Notes: generated by a model not told the origin, from the letters alone. A DNA stretch of 60,049 bases from Paracholeplasma morum (GCF_016907055.1 NZ_JAFBBG010000009.1:1-60049), one strand, 5' to 3'. Positions 26,373 through 35,115 are shown, counted from the first letter of the stretch. A program made the numbers and translations.

Positions 26373-27461
26373 ATGAAACCAAACTATAAAAAATCGATTT
26401 TGAATGTTTCTAATACCATCCTAGCTCACTATGGGGTTAAGCATGATTATCCAGTTCTAAAAGACTTATCCAAACAGTTAATTGGAAAGAAACACATTAT
26501 GCTTATGTTACTAGATGGCATGGGCATGAACATCTTAAAAAATATTGATAAAAAAAGCATACTTAGACAAAATGTTAAACAGATACTAACCTCTGTTTAC
26601 CCACCAACAACGGTAGCTGCAACCACCTCTGTTTTATCGGGGGTCGCCCCCTACGTTCACGGCCATGTTGGTTGGACACAATATAGCCGTTTTGAAGCGA
26701 CAAACGTGACGGTTTTCACCAATGAAAATGCGGATAATGAATCCTTACCTCTAAAAGAAAACTTTAGAGAAAAGCATTTAGCCTTTGAAACCATTCTTGA
26801 TAAAATAAAGCAAGTGAATCCTACGCTCATTACCAAACAGTTAATGCCATCTTTTGCAGTAGGTGGATATCCATCTTTTCAAGCACAAGTAGATGCGTTA
26901 ATCTCATTAAACAAAGAAGAATCATCATTTAGTTATACTTATCATACTGAACCTGATTCAACCATTCATGAATATGGGGTTAGAAATGATACCGTTAAGT
27001 CATTATTATTGTCTTTAGAGACTGAGATTTTAAGACTTAAAGAGATTCTCTCAAAGGATAGTATTCTTATTATCATTGCCGACCACGGATTAATCGATGT
27101 TGAACCAGTGCCTCTTTATGATCAAAAAGACTTACTTGAACTTCTAAAAAGAATGCCATCGATTGAACCACGCTCAACGGCTTTCTTTCTTAAAGATGGG
27201 GTTCAAGAAACGTTTAAAAAAAGGTTTAAGAAACACTTCGGAAGTAAATTCAAACTATATAGGAAACAAGATATTTACAAAACAGGTTTACTGGGATACG
27301 GTGAAAAACATCCGTTATTGGATGATTTCATTGGAGACTATATGGCCATCACAAAAAAGAGATATTTCTTTACCAGAACAGAAGAGAACTGTTTTAAAGC
27401 CCATCATGCGGGATTGTCCAAAAAAGAAATGCTTGTACCATTAATCATCATTAAAAATTAG
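26373..27461 (+). CDS. Alkaline-phosphatase-superfamily phosphodiesterase/nucleotide pyrophosphatase
   Basis: 362 residues without a signal peptide. Metal-binding and catalytic landmarks of the type I phosphodiesterase/nucleotide pyrophosphatase fold are all visible: LLDGMG (D48), the nucleophile Thr in YPPTTVAATTS (T79 or T80), the EPDSTIHEYG segment, IIADHG and the final KAHHAGL. The enzyme should cleave a phosphodiester or pyrophosphate bond in the cytosol; the substrate is unknown. A GAGGAAG site precedes the ATG. The endonuclease gene starts 9 bases after its stop, so the two are co-transcribed. Confidence 0.85.
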   Translation: MKPNYKKSILNVSNTILAHYGVKHDYPVLKDLSKQLIGKKHIMLMLLDGMGMNILKNIDKKSILRQNVKQILTSVYPPTTVAATTSVLSGVAPYVHGHVGWTQYSRFEATNVTVFTNENADNESLPLKENFREKHLAFETILDKIKQVNPTLITKQLMPSFAVGGYPSFQAQVDALISLNKEESSFSYTYHTEPDSTIHEYGVRNDTVKSLLLSLETEILRLKEILSKDSILIIIADHGLIDVEPVPLYDQKDLLELLKRMPSIEPRSTAFFLKDGVQETFKKRFKKHFGSKFKLYRKQDIYKTGLLGYGEKHPLLDDFIGDYMAITKKRYFFTRTEENCFKAHHAGLSKKEMLVPLIIIKN

Positions 27462-27470
27462 GAGTATATT

Positions 27471-28439
27471 ATGCCAACAAAAAAACTTACTAAACACGTT
27501 AAGAAGAAAGTCAATAAAGCAAGAAAAAAACACAAATGGATTAATGTTTTATTAATCGTTATTGTGTTAGCTGTGGGAATTTACTTGTATTATGATTCAT
27601 TAAACCAAACGGATCAAAATTCGTATAGTAGTGAACAAAACAGTGAAGGGTTTTATTATTATCAAACCACAAGTGATGGGTACTATCAAACCACACAAAA
27701 CCTAATAGGGGTATCATTAAAAGAAGAACTTAATGACATTCTAAATGATAATTTCACCCCAAGAAGCTATCAAGACGCAAAAACAGTTTTATTAGAATCT
27801 GATTTAGATCCAAATAATCCAAATAAGTTATTAGGGATTTATGACAGTACATTAATCGATAACGTTTGGAATGGTAATGTTTGGAACCGCGAACACGTCT
27901 GGCCAAATTCACGCTTAGGTATTCCTAGGGTCTCTGAGTCTACCAAGAATATTGGGACTGACTTACATAACTTAAGAGTAATTGAAGACCGTATTAATAG
28001 CGTAAGAAGTAACCTATATTATGTTGAAGGTTCTGGTTCTGGAGTCAAAACAGGCGAGGGTTTCTATCCTGGTGATGACCATAAAGGAGATGTTGCACGT
28101 ATATTATTTTACATGGTAACGATGTATGATCATTTAAACCTTTCAGATACTAACATTGATGAAGGCGAAACCTATTCGATGAGTATGGTTACCATGGGTA
28201 AATTATCGCTCTTATTAGAATGGCATAAAGAAGATCCAGTTGATGAGTTTGAGAAGAACCGTAACCAAGTGATATATGGGGCACAGGGCAATAGAAACCC
28301 ATACATTGATCGTCCTGAATTCGTTCATTTAATCTGGGAAAACAAAACGATTGATGAACTAACAAAACCTGTAGAGGATTTGACTACTTATCACCAAGGA
28401 TTTAGAGTTTTATCTTTCCATAATACGTTTATACAATAA
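27471..28439 (+). CDS. Membrane-anchored endonuclease I (EndA/NucM family)
   Basis: 322 residues: a very basic N-terminal stretch (1-23), one membrane segment (24-41), a Tyr/Gln-rich spacer (~45-78) and an endonuclease I domain. The metal site is NREHVWPNSRLG with H142, supported by DLHNLRV, GDDHKGDVARILFYMV and a later NRNPYIDRPEFVHLIW. The basic N-terminus puts the nuclease outside the cell, tethered to the membrane. Non-specific nucleases like this let wall-less bacteria gain nucleotides from outside DNA or RNA. This fits the nucleoside importer encoded at 47543-52399 and the phosphodiesterase next door. Confidence 0.9.
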   Translation: MPTKKLTKHVKKKVNKARKKHKWINVLLIVIVLAVGIYLYYDSLNQTDQNSYSSEQNSEGFYYYQTTSDGYYQTTQNLIGVSLKEELNDILNDNFTPRSYQDAKTVLLESDLDPNNPNKLLGIYDSTLIDNVWNGNVWNREHVWPNSRLGIPRVSESTKNIGTDLHNLRVIEDRINSVRSNLYYVEGSGSGVKTGEGFYPGDDHKGDVARILFYMVTMYDHLNLSDTNIDEGETYSMSMVTMGKLSLLLEWHKEDPVDEFEKNRNQVIYGAQGNRNPYIDRPEFVHLIWENKTIDELTKPVEDLTTYHQGFRVLSFHNTFIQ

Positions 28440-28466
28440 AAGGCTAAATCAATAGCCTTTTTCTTT
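28439..28466 (+). terminator. Terminator after the endonuclease gene
   Basis: AAAGGCTA (28439-28446) pairs with TAGCCTTT (28453-28460), followed by TTCTTTT. Confidence 0.85.
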
Positions 28467-28483
28467 TATAAGATGAACAAGAT

Positions 28484-28993
28484 TTATAGTAAGCGAATCA
28501 TTACGATTTCAATCAAACTAATGAGTGATTTAATCTCGCCAATATACTCAATGTTTAAAGCTCCATAAGTTTCTAGTTTTCTCACGACGGTTTCAAATTC
28601 ATTTTTTCCGAAGTTCAATACAAATGTATTTTTTTCAGAACCATCGATTAGAATATGGATTAGTGTTGAGGTGCTTTTACTGAAACCATTAATTTGTTCT
28701 TTGGTTATATTTGAAACATCAAGTACCAACATCGAAGAAAAATCATCCCTCCAGGCAAGAAAAATGGATCTTTTTTGATCATCTGACAATTTAGGAGATT
28801 TTAGTATATTTTCCAGTTTCATTCGTATGTATTCGCACGTCAATATAACTGTGAACATTATCAAAAACAATAGAGTGTATTTCATCCATTTCCTAGAGAT
28901 ACCTGAGAGTAGTTCATTGAAGAGAATGACTAATAAAGAATAAGTAATGCTCTCGATGAATTTATTATTGTAGGCTTTCTTTAATAGACTCAT
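28484..28993 (-). CDS. Unknown protein with N-terminal membrane segments
   Basis: 169 residues. Two hydrophobic stretches lie near the N-terminus (~15-32 and ~39-58). The rest is soluble, with beta-like VLDVSNI and IHILIDGSEKNTFVLNFGKNEFETVV segments and a hydrophobic C-terminus. No family recognised. Its first 29 bases overlap the 3' end of the upstream gene, so the two are coupled. The pair lies alone between a nuclease gene and a tRNA and may be a recently acquired module. Confidence 0.6.
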   Translation of the reverse strand: MSLLKKAYNNKFIESITYSLLVILFNELLSGISRKWMKYTLLFLIMFTVILTCEYIRMKLENILKSPKLSDDQKRSIFLAWRDDFSSMLVLDVSNITKEQINGFSKSTSTLIHILIDGSEKNTFVLNFGKNEFETVVRKLETYGALNIEYIGEIKSLISLIEIVMIRLL

Positions 28994-29504
28994 GGTTTAG
29001 CCTTCCTCTAAATGCATTATTCAAAACGTTCATACGAGATAACAACGAGTAAATTACTTGGTATCTATCCTTGGTTCTCTGCGGTATCGGGGTATTTTCT
29101 ACGTATTGTTTAAGGCCACTATGCTCAATACTAACAGAATGGTATTCACAGCGATAAACATTATAGATTATACCCTCTTTTATATAGTCTCTTAGGATTA
29201 GATCCATGTTTTCATCTCGTAAACTAAGAGAGAAATCAACGAGTCTCTGAAAAAACCAAATATGGTCCTTCTTATCAATTCGATAATTATTTCCGAGAAC
29301 CCTAGGAAAAGAGATTGAGTTCCTAATTGAACGGGTGCTCAAATGCCATCTTTTTTTAAGATAAGTTAGACCATTTTTATACATATCATTCTTGATACAA
29401 GAAGAAGAAAGTTTATTTCTGGAAACAGCAATTTCTCCTATTTTCGAGATTAATCTCCTTTTTTCAGCTGCATTCAAAACGCAAACTACCTTAATCAAAA
29501 TCAT
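28965..29504 (-). CDS. Unknown protein, first gene of a coupled pair
   Basis: 179 residues from the ATG at 29504. A frame start at 29537 is rejected because GGGAAAGGTGA lies just before the inner ATG. The chain is basic and helical with many Arg/Lys and four Cys. I see no signal peptide, membrane segment or known motif. Its 3' end overlaps the membrane protein gene. A good promoter (29555-29583) and two related inverted repeats lie upstream, so the pair is probably regulated. Function unknown. Confidence 0.6.
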   Translation of the reverse strand: MILIKVVCVLNAAEKRRLISKIGEIAVSRNKLSSSCIKNDMYKNGLTYLKKRWHLSTRSIRNSISFPRVLGNNYRIDKKDHIWFFQRLVDFSLSLRDENMDLILRDYIKEGIIYNVYRCEYHSVSIEHSGLKQYVENTPIPQRTKDRYQVIYSLLSRMNVLNNAFRGRLNHESIKESLQ

Positions 29505-29878
29505 TTCTATCACCTTTCCCTTTTTGATTTGATTCATTCTTTATGTCAACTACTGTTATAAAAGTGTATCAAGTAATAATCAAAAAAAGAGAATATTACT
29601 TATCTACAGAATAAAAGTCTTAGATAAGTCAAACATTCCCCTCTATGTTTGACCTGAATCAACAATATGAATTTTACTAAAAGTATTTATTAAACATTTC
29701 CCATGTTTGGATAATTGAACAGAACTAGTATGTATTTGTTATTATTTTACCACTTCATTGTGATAAGTAAACAATAAAATGTTGAAAAATAAATAAATAT
29801 ATTTGTGTAATATGGGTTATAAGTATATTTTAGTGACAAAAGATCAATTTGGTTATAACTAAAAAAGGTGTTAATGTA
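29505..29878. other. AT-rich intergenic region with two related inverted repeats
   Basis: No reading frame of note. It holds the promoter of the unknown gene pair and two inverted repeats of the same core: GTCAAACAT/ATGTTTGAC (29628-29636 and 29645-29653, 8-base spacer) and AAACAT/ATGTTT (29692-29697 and 29703-29708, 5-base spacer). The remainder up to the tRNA terminator is plain AT-rich DNA. Confidence 0.5.
29555..29583 (-). promoter_or_regulatory. Promoter of the unknown gene pair
   Basis: On the minus strand TTGATT (29578-29583) and TATAAC (29555-29560) are 17 bases apart, about 50 bases before the ATG at 29504. Confidence 0.5.
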
Positions 29879-29904
29879 TAAAAAAAAACGGCTTAATCAA
29901 GCCG
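29879..29904 (-). terminator. Terminator of the tRNA-Lys gene
   Basis: Read on the minus strand: CGGCTT pairs with AAGCCG (29889-29904, loop of four), followed by eight or more T. Confidence 0.85.
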
Positions 29905-29917
29905 ATTTGTTTTAAAA

Positions 29918-29993
29918 TGGTACACCCGCACGGGCTCGAACCGTGGACCCACTGATTAAGAGTCAGTTGCTCTACCGACTGAGCTACGGATGC
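29918..29993 (-). tRNA. tRNA-Lys (anticodon CUU)
   Basis: A 76-base cloverleaf with encoded CCA. Acceptor GCATCCG/CGGGTGT, D arm GCTC/GAGC, anticodon stem ACTGA/TCAGT with loop CTCTTAA (anticodon CUU, reading AAG), T arm CACGG-TTCGAGC-CCGTG, discriminator A. The acceptor stem has G-U pairs at 1-72 and 4-69. Confidence 0.95.
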
Positions 29994-30015
29994 ATCTTTT
30001 TTTCAAAGCATTGTT

Positions 30016-30044
30016 ATGATAACACACTTTTTTTTATAAAACAA
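30016..30044 (-). promoter_or_regulatory. Promoter of tRNA-Lys
   Basis: On the minus strand TTGTTT (30039-30044) and TATCAT (30016-30021) are 17 bases apart, about 22 bases before the mature 5' end. Confidence 0.5.
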
Positions 30045-30134
30045 GCCTTTTAGTGAACAAATCTAAAAAAAGGGTTGTAGATAGTTTAGAAGAGTTAGAG
30101 TATAATAGAAATTAACTGAAAGAACGGTGAGTAT

Positions 30135-30701
30135 ATGACACTATTTGATATTTATAACCCAAAAGATCCATTTGAAGTACAAGACTTAATCTACATTAAA
30201 GATGCAATTAAACATTATGGTGACTTACTTTATGAAAGACACTATATGATGCATTTTTCTGCATCAGCGATGATTTTCAACAAAGACTTTTCTAAGACGT
30301 TGATGATCTATCACAAGCTATATGATTCATGGGGATGGACTGGTGGACATCTTGATGGCAACAAGGATTTTAAAGCAGTTGCCTTAAAGGAAGCTAAGGA
30401 AGAAACCGGGCTAGAAAACTTTAAGTTTTTAACAGAAGAACCGATGAGCATAGAGGTACTACCTGTATGGTTTCATGTTAAGAAGAACCAAGCCATCTCT
30501 TCCCATTTACATTTGAATGCTTCTTACTTATTGATTGCGGATGAACTAGATACATTAAGTGTAAATGAAGAAGAAACCAATGGCTGTAAGTGGATTCCGA
30601 TTGAAGAAATCACTTCCTTTGTAAGTGAACCTGAAATGATGCCAATCTATGAAAAACTGATAAAAAGGGGGAGAGATTTTGAAAAAAACCATACTCTTTG
30701 A
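30135..30701 (+). CDS. Nudix hydrolase
   Basis: 188 residues. The Nudix region reads GGHLDGNKDFKAVALKEAKEETGL (residues ~75-98). The second half KEAKEETGL is intact, but the first Glu of the G-x5-E pattern is Lys, and Lys replaces Arg before the next Glu. The metal site is still likely since the EE pair is kept. The substrate cannot be told from sequence. It overlaps the HAD phosphatase gene by 23 bases, so the two act together or are at least coupled. Confidence 0.8.
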   Translation: MTLFDIYNPKDPFEVQDLIYIKDAIKHYGDLLYERHYMMHFSASAMIFNKDFSKTLMIYHKLYDSWGWTGGHLDGNKDFKAVALKEAKEETGLENFKFLTEEPMSIEVLPVWFHVKKNQAISSHLHLNASYLLIADELDTLSVNEEETNGCKWIPIEEITSFVSEPEMMPIYEKLIKRGRDFEKNHTL

Positions 30702-31320
30702 TTTAGATGGTACCTTATTAGACACATTAAAGGACCTTACCATCGCGGTGAATTACATGTTAACACACTATAATAGACCACATAGAACTGAACAAGAAGT
30801 CAGATCTTTTCTTGGAAATGGTGCGATGAAACTAATCGAACTATCTTACGGTGAAGCTTTAACTAAAGAAGCACTTAAAGAAGTCTATGATTATTATGAC
30901 GCATACTATCAGGCACATAGTATGGTATACACGAAGCCTTATAATGGGATTCTTGAACTTCTTAGTTATTTAAGTTCCAAAGGTTACCAAATGGCAGTTA
31001 TATCTAATAAGCAGGATGCTGCAGTCAAGGCATTGGTTGATCTTTTGTTTCCTAACCTGTTTGAACTTTCTGTAGGTGTCAAAGCCGATCAGATTAAAAA
31101 GCCAGACCCAAGAATGATTGAATTGGTATTAAAAGAACTCAATGCCACAAGGGAAAATACCATATTAATTGGTGATTCAGAAGTAGATATTATGACGGGT
31201 AAGAATGCGAATGTGGATGTCATTGCATGTCTGTGGGGATTTAGAGACATGAAAGAAATCGCACCTTTAAAACCTGAGTTTATTGTATCAAACCCACTAG
31301 ATATTAAAAAAATACTATGA
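30679..31320 (+). CDS. HAD-family phosphatase, phosphoglycolate phosphatase-like
   Basis: 213 residues with a TTG start at 30679, preceded by GGGGGAGAG. No ATG lies closer to the first motif. HAD motif I is DLDGTLLDT, motif II VISNKQ, motif III a Lys in the IKKPDP region, and motif IV IGDSEVDIMTG. The helical cap between motifs I and II is of the Gph/PpaX type. It removes phosphate from small molecules such as phosphoglycolate or pyrophosphate; the exact substrate is unknown. Stop codon is TGA. Confidence 0.85.
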   Translation: MKKTILFDLDGTLLDTLKDLTIAVNYMLTHYNRPHRTEQEVRSFLGNGAMKLIELSYGEALTKEALKEVYDYYDAYYQAHSMVYTKPYNGILELLSYLSSKGYQMAVISNKQDAAVKALVDLLFPNLFELSVGVKADQIKKPDPRMIELVLKELNATRENTILIGDSEVDIMTGKNANVDVIACLWGFRDMKEIAPLKPEFIVSNPLDIKKIL

Positions 31321-31324
31321 GAAT

Positions 31325-31356
31325 AGACCTTATCACCTGTTGATAAGGTCTTTTTT
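31325..31356 (+). terminator. Terminator after the HAD gene
   Basis: AGACCTTATCA (31325-31335) pairs perfectly with TGATAAGGTCT (31341-31351), followed by T residues. Confidence 0.9.
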
Positions 31357-31358
31357 AA

Positions 31359-31386
31359 CGAAAAACCACCTCATAAAGAGATGGTT
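31359..31386 (-). terminator. Terminator of the neopullulanase gene
   Basis: On the minus strand AACCATCTC pairs with GAGGTGGTT (31378-31386 with 31364-31372, one G-U), followed by TTT. Confidence 0.75.
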
Positions 31387-31402
31387 ATCGCTTGGGTTTG
31401 GA

Positions 31403-33220
31403 TTATTTCTTTAGAATGATATAGCCATAAGGGCTTAGAGTGAATGTGTCTTTGATAGACTCATTAGTCTCTAGGTTGATACCCTCTAATCCCTTTATGG
31501 AAATAGTTTGATCTTGATTGCTAGAATTGATAAGGAAAACAAATGTTTCACCAGCTAACTTTTCATATACAATCACACGTTTTGAATCATCGTGATGGAT
31601 CCATCTTAAATCTGAAGACTTAAATGCTTCATGGGTTTTACGCCATGAGATTAACGTTTTGATTCTGTCTTTAAAGGCTAAGTCTTGTTTAGACTCATCC
31701 CAAATCATGCAACGTCTATTGTCAGGGTCATGTTTGCCTGTGATTCCGATTTCTCCTCCATAGTAAATGGTTGGGGTTCCAGGGAAGCTAAACATAAACA
31801 AATACGTCAAGAAAGCTAAGTCACGGTTTTCTAAAGAACGATCAAGGATTCTTGCCGTATCATGTGAATCCACTAAGTTAAACATGTTTTCGGTGATTTG
31901 TTGTGGGTAAGAAGCGAGAAGCTTATTTGAAAGTCTTACTAGTTCACTGGCTTCAATCGTTGGGATGTTTGGATCATGTCCGAAGAACTGCCAAATTAAA
32001 TAAACAAGTTCATAGTTCATCACTGTATCAATTTGGTCTCCACCTAACCACGGCATGGAATAATCCCAGTTTTCACCAAAGATAAAGGCATCTTTTTTAG
32101 CCTTTTTTACCGTCTGTCTGAATGCTTTCCAAAAGTCATGAGAGACTTCGTTAGATACGTCTAATCGCCAACCATCGATGTCGTACTCTTTAATCCAATA
32201 TTCTGCAACCTCTAGTAAGTGTTGTCTTGCAAGTGGGTCTTCAGTATTCCACTTAGGCATATATGGTGTAAATGCGAAGGTGTGATAATTAGGAATTAGG
32301 CCTCTTGAGTATATTGGCTTACCATGTTCGTTCAATTTGAAGTTTAACATGGGTTCATCTTTAACGAAGAAACTGTTGTAGTATTTAGAGGCTTTACCAT
32401 GTTTTACAACATCTTGGAAAAATGGATGGTCATAACCACAGTGGTTGAATACTGCATCTAAGACCACTTTAATTCCACGTTTGTGAGATTCCTGAACCAG
32501 TACTTTAAAGTCTTCATTGGTTCCGAAGGCAGGATCAATCTTAAAATAGTTTGTGGTATCGTACTTATGGGCACTTGGACTTTCGAATAACGGTGTGAAA
32601 TAGATTCCAGTGATACCTAGATCTTTTATGTAATCTAGGGATTCAATAATCCCAGGAATGTCTCCACCGAAAAACATATGGTTTGTGACATTTTCACTTG
32701 GAACGCCCCAAGCGTTCGTCACTGGATTAACAGAGTTTTTCCCACGTCTGAAACGTTCAGGGAATATTTCATACCACACGGTATCTTTTACCCAACTAGG
32801 GATACTAATAATATCTGCTTCATTTAAGAATGGGTAGTTAAAGTAATTAAAAAGATTGAACTTTTTCGTGGCATCACCATCTTTTAGATCGTAGATTTCT
32901 CTAACCCCATAAAGGTATCTTTCATCTAGTAAGAAAGCATACTTAACCCTTAAGTGTTCTGGCTTGATGCTTAAGAAGTAGTAGTCATATTCTTTATCAG
33001 TGAAACGCTTAACCATTTCTTCATCATTGGCATTTTCTTGGACCCAAACCCAGTGGATATGATCATCATCAACGGGTTCATATCTGAAGGGATCCCCATA
33101 AAGAAGTTTCACTGATTTAAAGTCATTTGCTTGTGTTCTTAACCAGATATGTAAGGTATTTTTATCATAGGCATAGGCCATTTCTGATTTAGACTTGTGT
33201 AGTAAGGCATGTTTGTTCAT
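31403..33220 (-). CDS. Neopullulanase/cyclomaltodextrinase-type GH13 enzyme
   Basis: 605 residues, cytosolic. Residues 1-~130 are a CBM34-like N-terminal domain (HIWLRTQANDFKSVKLLYGDP) and the rest a GH13_20 catalytic barrel. Region I is DAVFNHCG, region II GWRLDVSNEV with nucleophile D354, region III FGENWD with acid/base E383 and region IV LVDSHDTARIL with D454. Enzymes of this group open cyclodextrins and split maltodextrins and pullulan inside the cell. AAGGAGC precedes the ATG. It is divergent from the oligo-1,6-glucosidase gene, and its promoter overlaps a cre-like site. Confidence 0.9.
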   Translation of the reverse strand: MNKHALLHKSKSEMAYAYDKNTLHIWLRTQANDFKSVKLLYGDPFRYEPVDDDHIHWVWVQENANDEEMVKRFTDKEYDYYFLSIKPEHLRVKYAFLLDERYLYGVREIYDLKDGDATKKFNLFNYFNYPFLNEADIISIPSWVKDTVWYEIFPERFRRGKNSVNPVTNAWGVPSENVTNHMFFGGDIPGIIESLDYIKDLGITGIYFTPLFESPSAHKYDTTNYFKIDPAFGTNEDFKVLVQESHKRGIKVVLDAVFNHCGYDHPFFQDVVKHGKASKYYNSFFVKDEPMLNFKLNEHGKPIYSRGLIPNYHTFAFTPYMPKWNTEDPLARQHLLEVAEYWIKEYDIDGWRLDVSNEVSHDFWKAFRQTVKKAKKDAFIFGENWDYSMPWLGGDQIDTVMNYELVYLIWQFFGHDPNIPTIEASELVRLSNKLLASYPQQITENMFNLVDSHDTARILDRSLENRDLAFLTYLFMFSFPGTPTIYYGGEIGITGKHDPDNRRCMIWDESKQDLAFKDRIKTLISWRKTHEAFKSSDLRWIHHDDSKRVIVYEKLAGETFVFLINSSNQDQTISIKGLEGINLETNESIKDTFTLSPYGYIILKK

Positions 33221-33253
33221 TTTTATTGTGCTCCTTTCGTAGCATTCAATATC

Positions 33254-33282
33254 ATTATACTAAAAATATATAGCGCTTTCAT
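33254..33282 (-). promoter_or_regulatory. Promoter of the neopullulanase gene with overlapping cre-like operator
   Basis: On the minus strand ATGAAA (33277-33282) and TATAAT (33254-33259) are 17 bases apart. The sequence TGAAAGCGCTATAT (33268-33281) matches the cre consensus TGWAANCGNTNWCA at 12 of 14 positions and covers the -35 and spacer, where a bound repressor would block transcription. Confidence 0.5.
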
Positions 33283-33375
33283 CGCAATATTAAATGTAAC
33301 GGATTACAACTCGATAACCTGCCACTTTACTTTTAAGTTATGGTATCATAAACATAGTTGATAAGGAGTGATTAC

Positions 33376-35085
33376 ATGTCATTTTTGGAACGCAAATGGT
33401 GGAAAGAAGCCATTGGGTATCAGATTTACTTAAGAAGTTTTTACGATTCGAATGGCGATGGCATTGGTGATATCAATGGTATCATCGAAAAATTAGATTA
33501 TTTAAAAGATTTAGGGGTCGATTTGTTATGGATTTGTCCATTTTATAAATCACCTATGGATGATAACGGATATGACGTATCCGATTTTTATGACATTAGT
33601 CCAGACTATGGCACAATGGATGATGCGAAAAGATTAATAAGTGAAGCTAAAAAAAGAGGCATTCGCATTATTGCCGATTTGGTTATGAATCAAACCTCTG
33701 ATGAACACGAGTGGTTTATGGAATCTAGAAAATCTGTAGACAATCCGTATAGAGATTATTATATTTGGCAAAAAGGCAAAATCGTCGATGGGAAGGAAGT
33801 AGAACCTACTAACTGGGCTTCATTCTTTGGTGGATCCTGTTGGCAAAAAGACGAAATCACTGGCGAATATTACATGAAGATTTTCTCTAAAAAAATGCCT
33901 GATTTAAACTGGGCGAATCCGAATGTGAGAAAAAGCATGTTTGATATGGCTAAGTTCTGGCTTGATTTGGGGATTGACGGATTTAGAGTCGATGCCGTAG
34001 CCCATATTGCTAGATCAAAGACATTCGAAGATTCGACCATGGAGTCAAACGACAAATACAAACCAGACTGGCGTAAATTTTCGAACCTACCAGAACTTCA
34101 TGATTACTTAAAAGAGTTTAATCAAGCTGTACTAAAGGATTACGATGTCATGACCGTTGGGGAAGTTGGTGGTGGTGCATTACCTATGGAAGCTATTGAC
34201 TATGCTGGTTTAAACCGCGATGAGTTAAACATGGTATTTAACTTCGACCATAACTGGTGTAATAACGTTTGGAATTTAAGAGATCCAAATGAAAAAGTAG
34301 TGACCAACTTACCACACTTAAAAGACATGTTTGAAAAATGGCAAACTAACCTTTACGGAAAAGCTTGGAATCCAATATATTGGTTAAACCATGACCAACC
34401 ACGCGTAATGAGCCAATATGGCAATGTTGAGAAGCGTGTGTTATCCGGTAGCATGCTAGCCACAGCACTTTATTTCATGTGGGGTACCCCATTCATCTAT
34501 CAAGGTGAAGAAATCGGCATGACCAATTATCCATTTAAAACGATCGAGGATTTCAACGATGTATCTGTAAAAAATAGTTATCATTTAGTTTGTGTGGAAG
34601 GTAATGAAGATAAAGATAGATACATTGGATTCACTGCTCATAGAAGTAGAGACAATGCGAGAACTCCAGTTCAATGGAAAAATGCACCATATGGCGGATT
34701 TTCTAACGTTGTGCCTTGGTTCCATGTTAACCCAAACTACCCAACGATTAATGTAGAGGATGAAATGAAGGATCCAAACTCATTATGGCATTATTACAAG
34801 AAAGTCTTGAACCTTCGTAAACACAGTTCCTATAAAGATACTTTTGTCTACGGGACTTATAAACAAGTCTTAAGAGACGATGAAGAAATTTATGGCTATG
34901 TTCGAAAGAACAAAGACACGATTTTAGTTATTACAAACTTCTTTGACATAACAAAGACAGTTTCAGTGGATGGATTTAGTGTAGAAGAAGTATTACTTTC
35001 TAACTATGAATCCGAAGACGTTAATCTCGAGTCATTAACGCTTAGACCGTACGAATCACTCGTACTTAAAGTTAAAACGCAATAA
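33376..35085 (+). CDS. Oligo-1,6-glucosidase/alpha-glucosidase (GH13_31)
   Basis: 569 residues from the ATG at 33376. A TTG at 33358 in frame covers the AAGGAG ribosome binding site and is rejected. WWKEAIGYQIYLRSFYDSNGDGIGD at the N-terminus, the calcium loop DSNGDGIGD and the barrel motifs DLVMNQTSDEH, GFRVDAVAH (nucleophile D206), TVGEVGG (E263) and NHDQPR (D340) are characteristic of GH13 subfamily 31. These exo-enzymes release glucose from isomalto- or malto-oligosaccharides. It should work downstream of the two endo-acting GH13 enzymes, giving glucose to glycolysis. Confidence 0.9.
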   Translation: MSFLERKWWKEAIGYQIYLRSFYDSNGDGIGDINGIIEKLDYLKDLGVDLLWICPFYKSPMDDNGYDVSDFYDISPDYGTMDDAKRLISEAKKRGIRIIADLVMNQTSDEHEWFMESRKSVDNPYRDYYIWQKGKIVDGKEVEPTNWASFFGGSCWQKDEITGEYYMKIFSKKMPDLNWANPNVRKSMFDMAKFWLDLGIDGFRVDAVAHIARSKTFEDSTMESNDKYKPDWRKFSNLPELHDYLKEFNQAVLKDYDVMTVGEVGGGALPMEAIDYAGLNRDELNMVFNFDHNWCNNVWNLRDPNEKVVTNLPHLKDMFEKWQTNLYGKAWNPIYWLNHDQPRVMSQYGNVEKRVLSGSMLATALYFMWGTPFIYQGEEIGMTNYPFKTIEDFNDVSVKNSYHLVCVEGNEDKDRYIGFTAHRSRDNARTPVQWKNAPYGGFSNVVPWFHVNPNYPTINVEDEMKDPNSLWHYYKKVLNLRKHSSYKDTFVYGTYKQVLRDDEEIYGYVRKNKDTILVITNFFDITKTVSVDGFSVEEVLLSNYESEDVNLESLTLRPYESLVLKVKTQ

Positions 35086-35089
35086 TGAG

Positions 35090-35107
35090 AGCCCGTTTCG
35101 GGCTTTT
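35090..35107 (+). terminator. Terminator after the alpha-glucosidase gene
   Basis: AGCCCG (35090-35095) pairs with CGGGCT (35099-35104), loop TTT, followed by TTTC. Confidence 0.7.
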
Positions 35108-35115
35108 CGTATACT

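Noticed and set aside
26373-27461. Frameshift in the phosphodiesterase gene suggested by an overlapping frame at 27163-27444
   Set aside because: The main frame contains all motifs through the final HHAGL; the overlapping frame has no homology.
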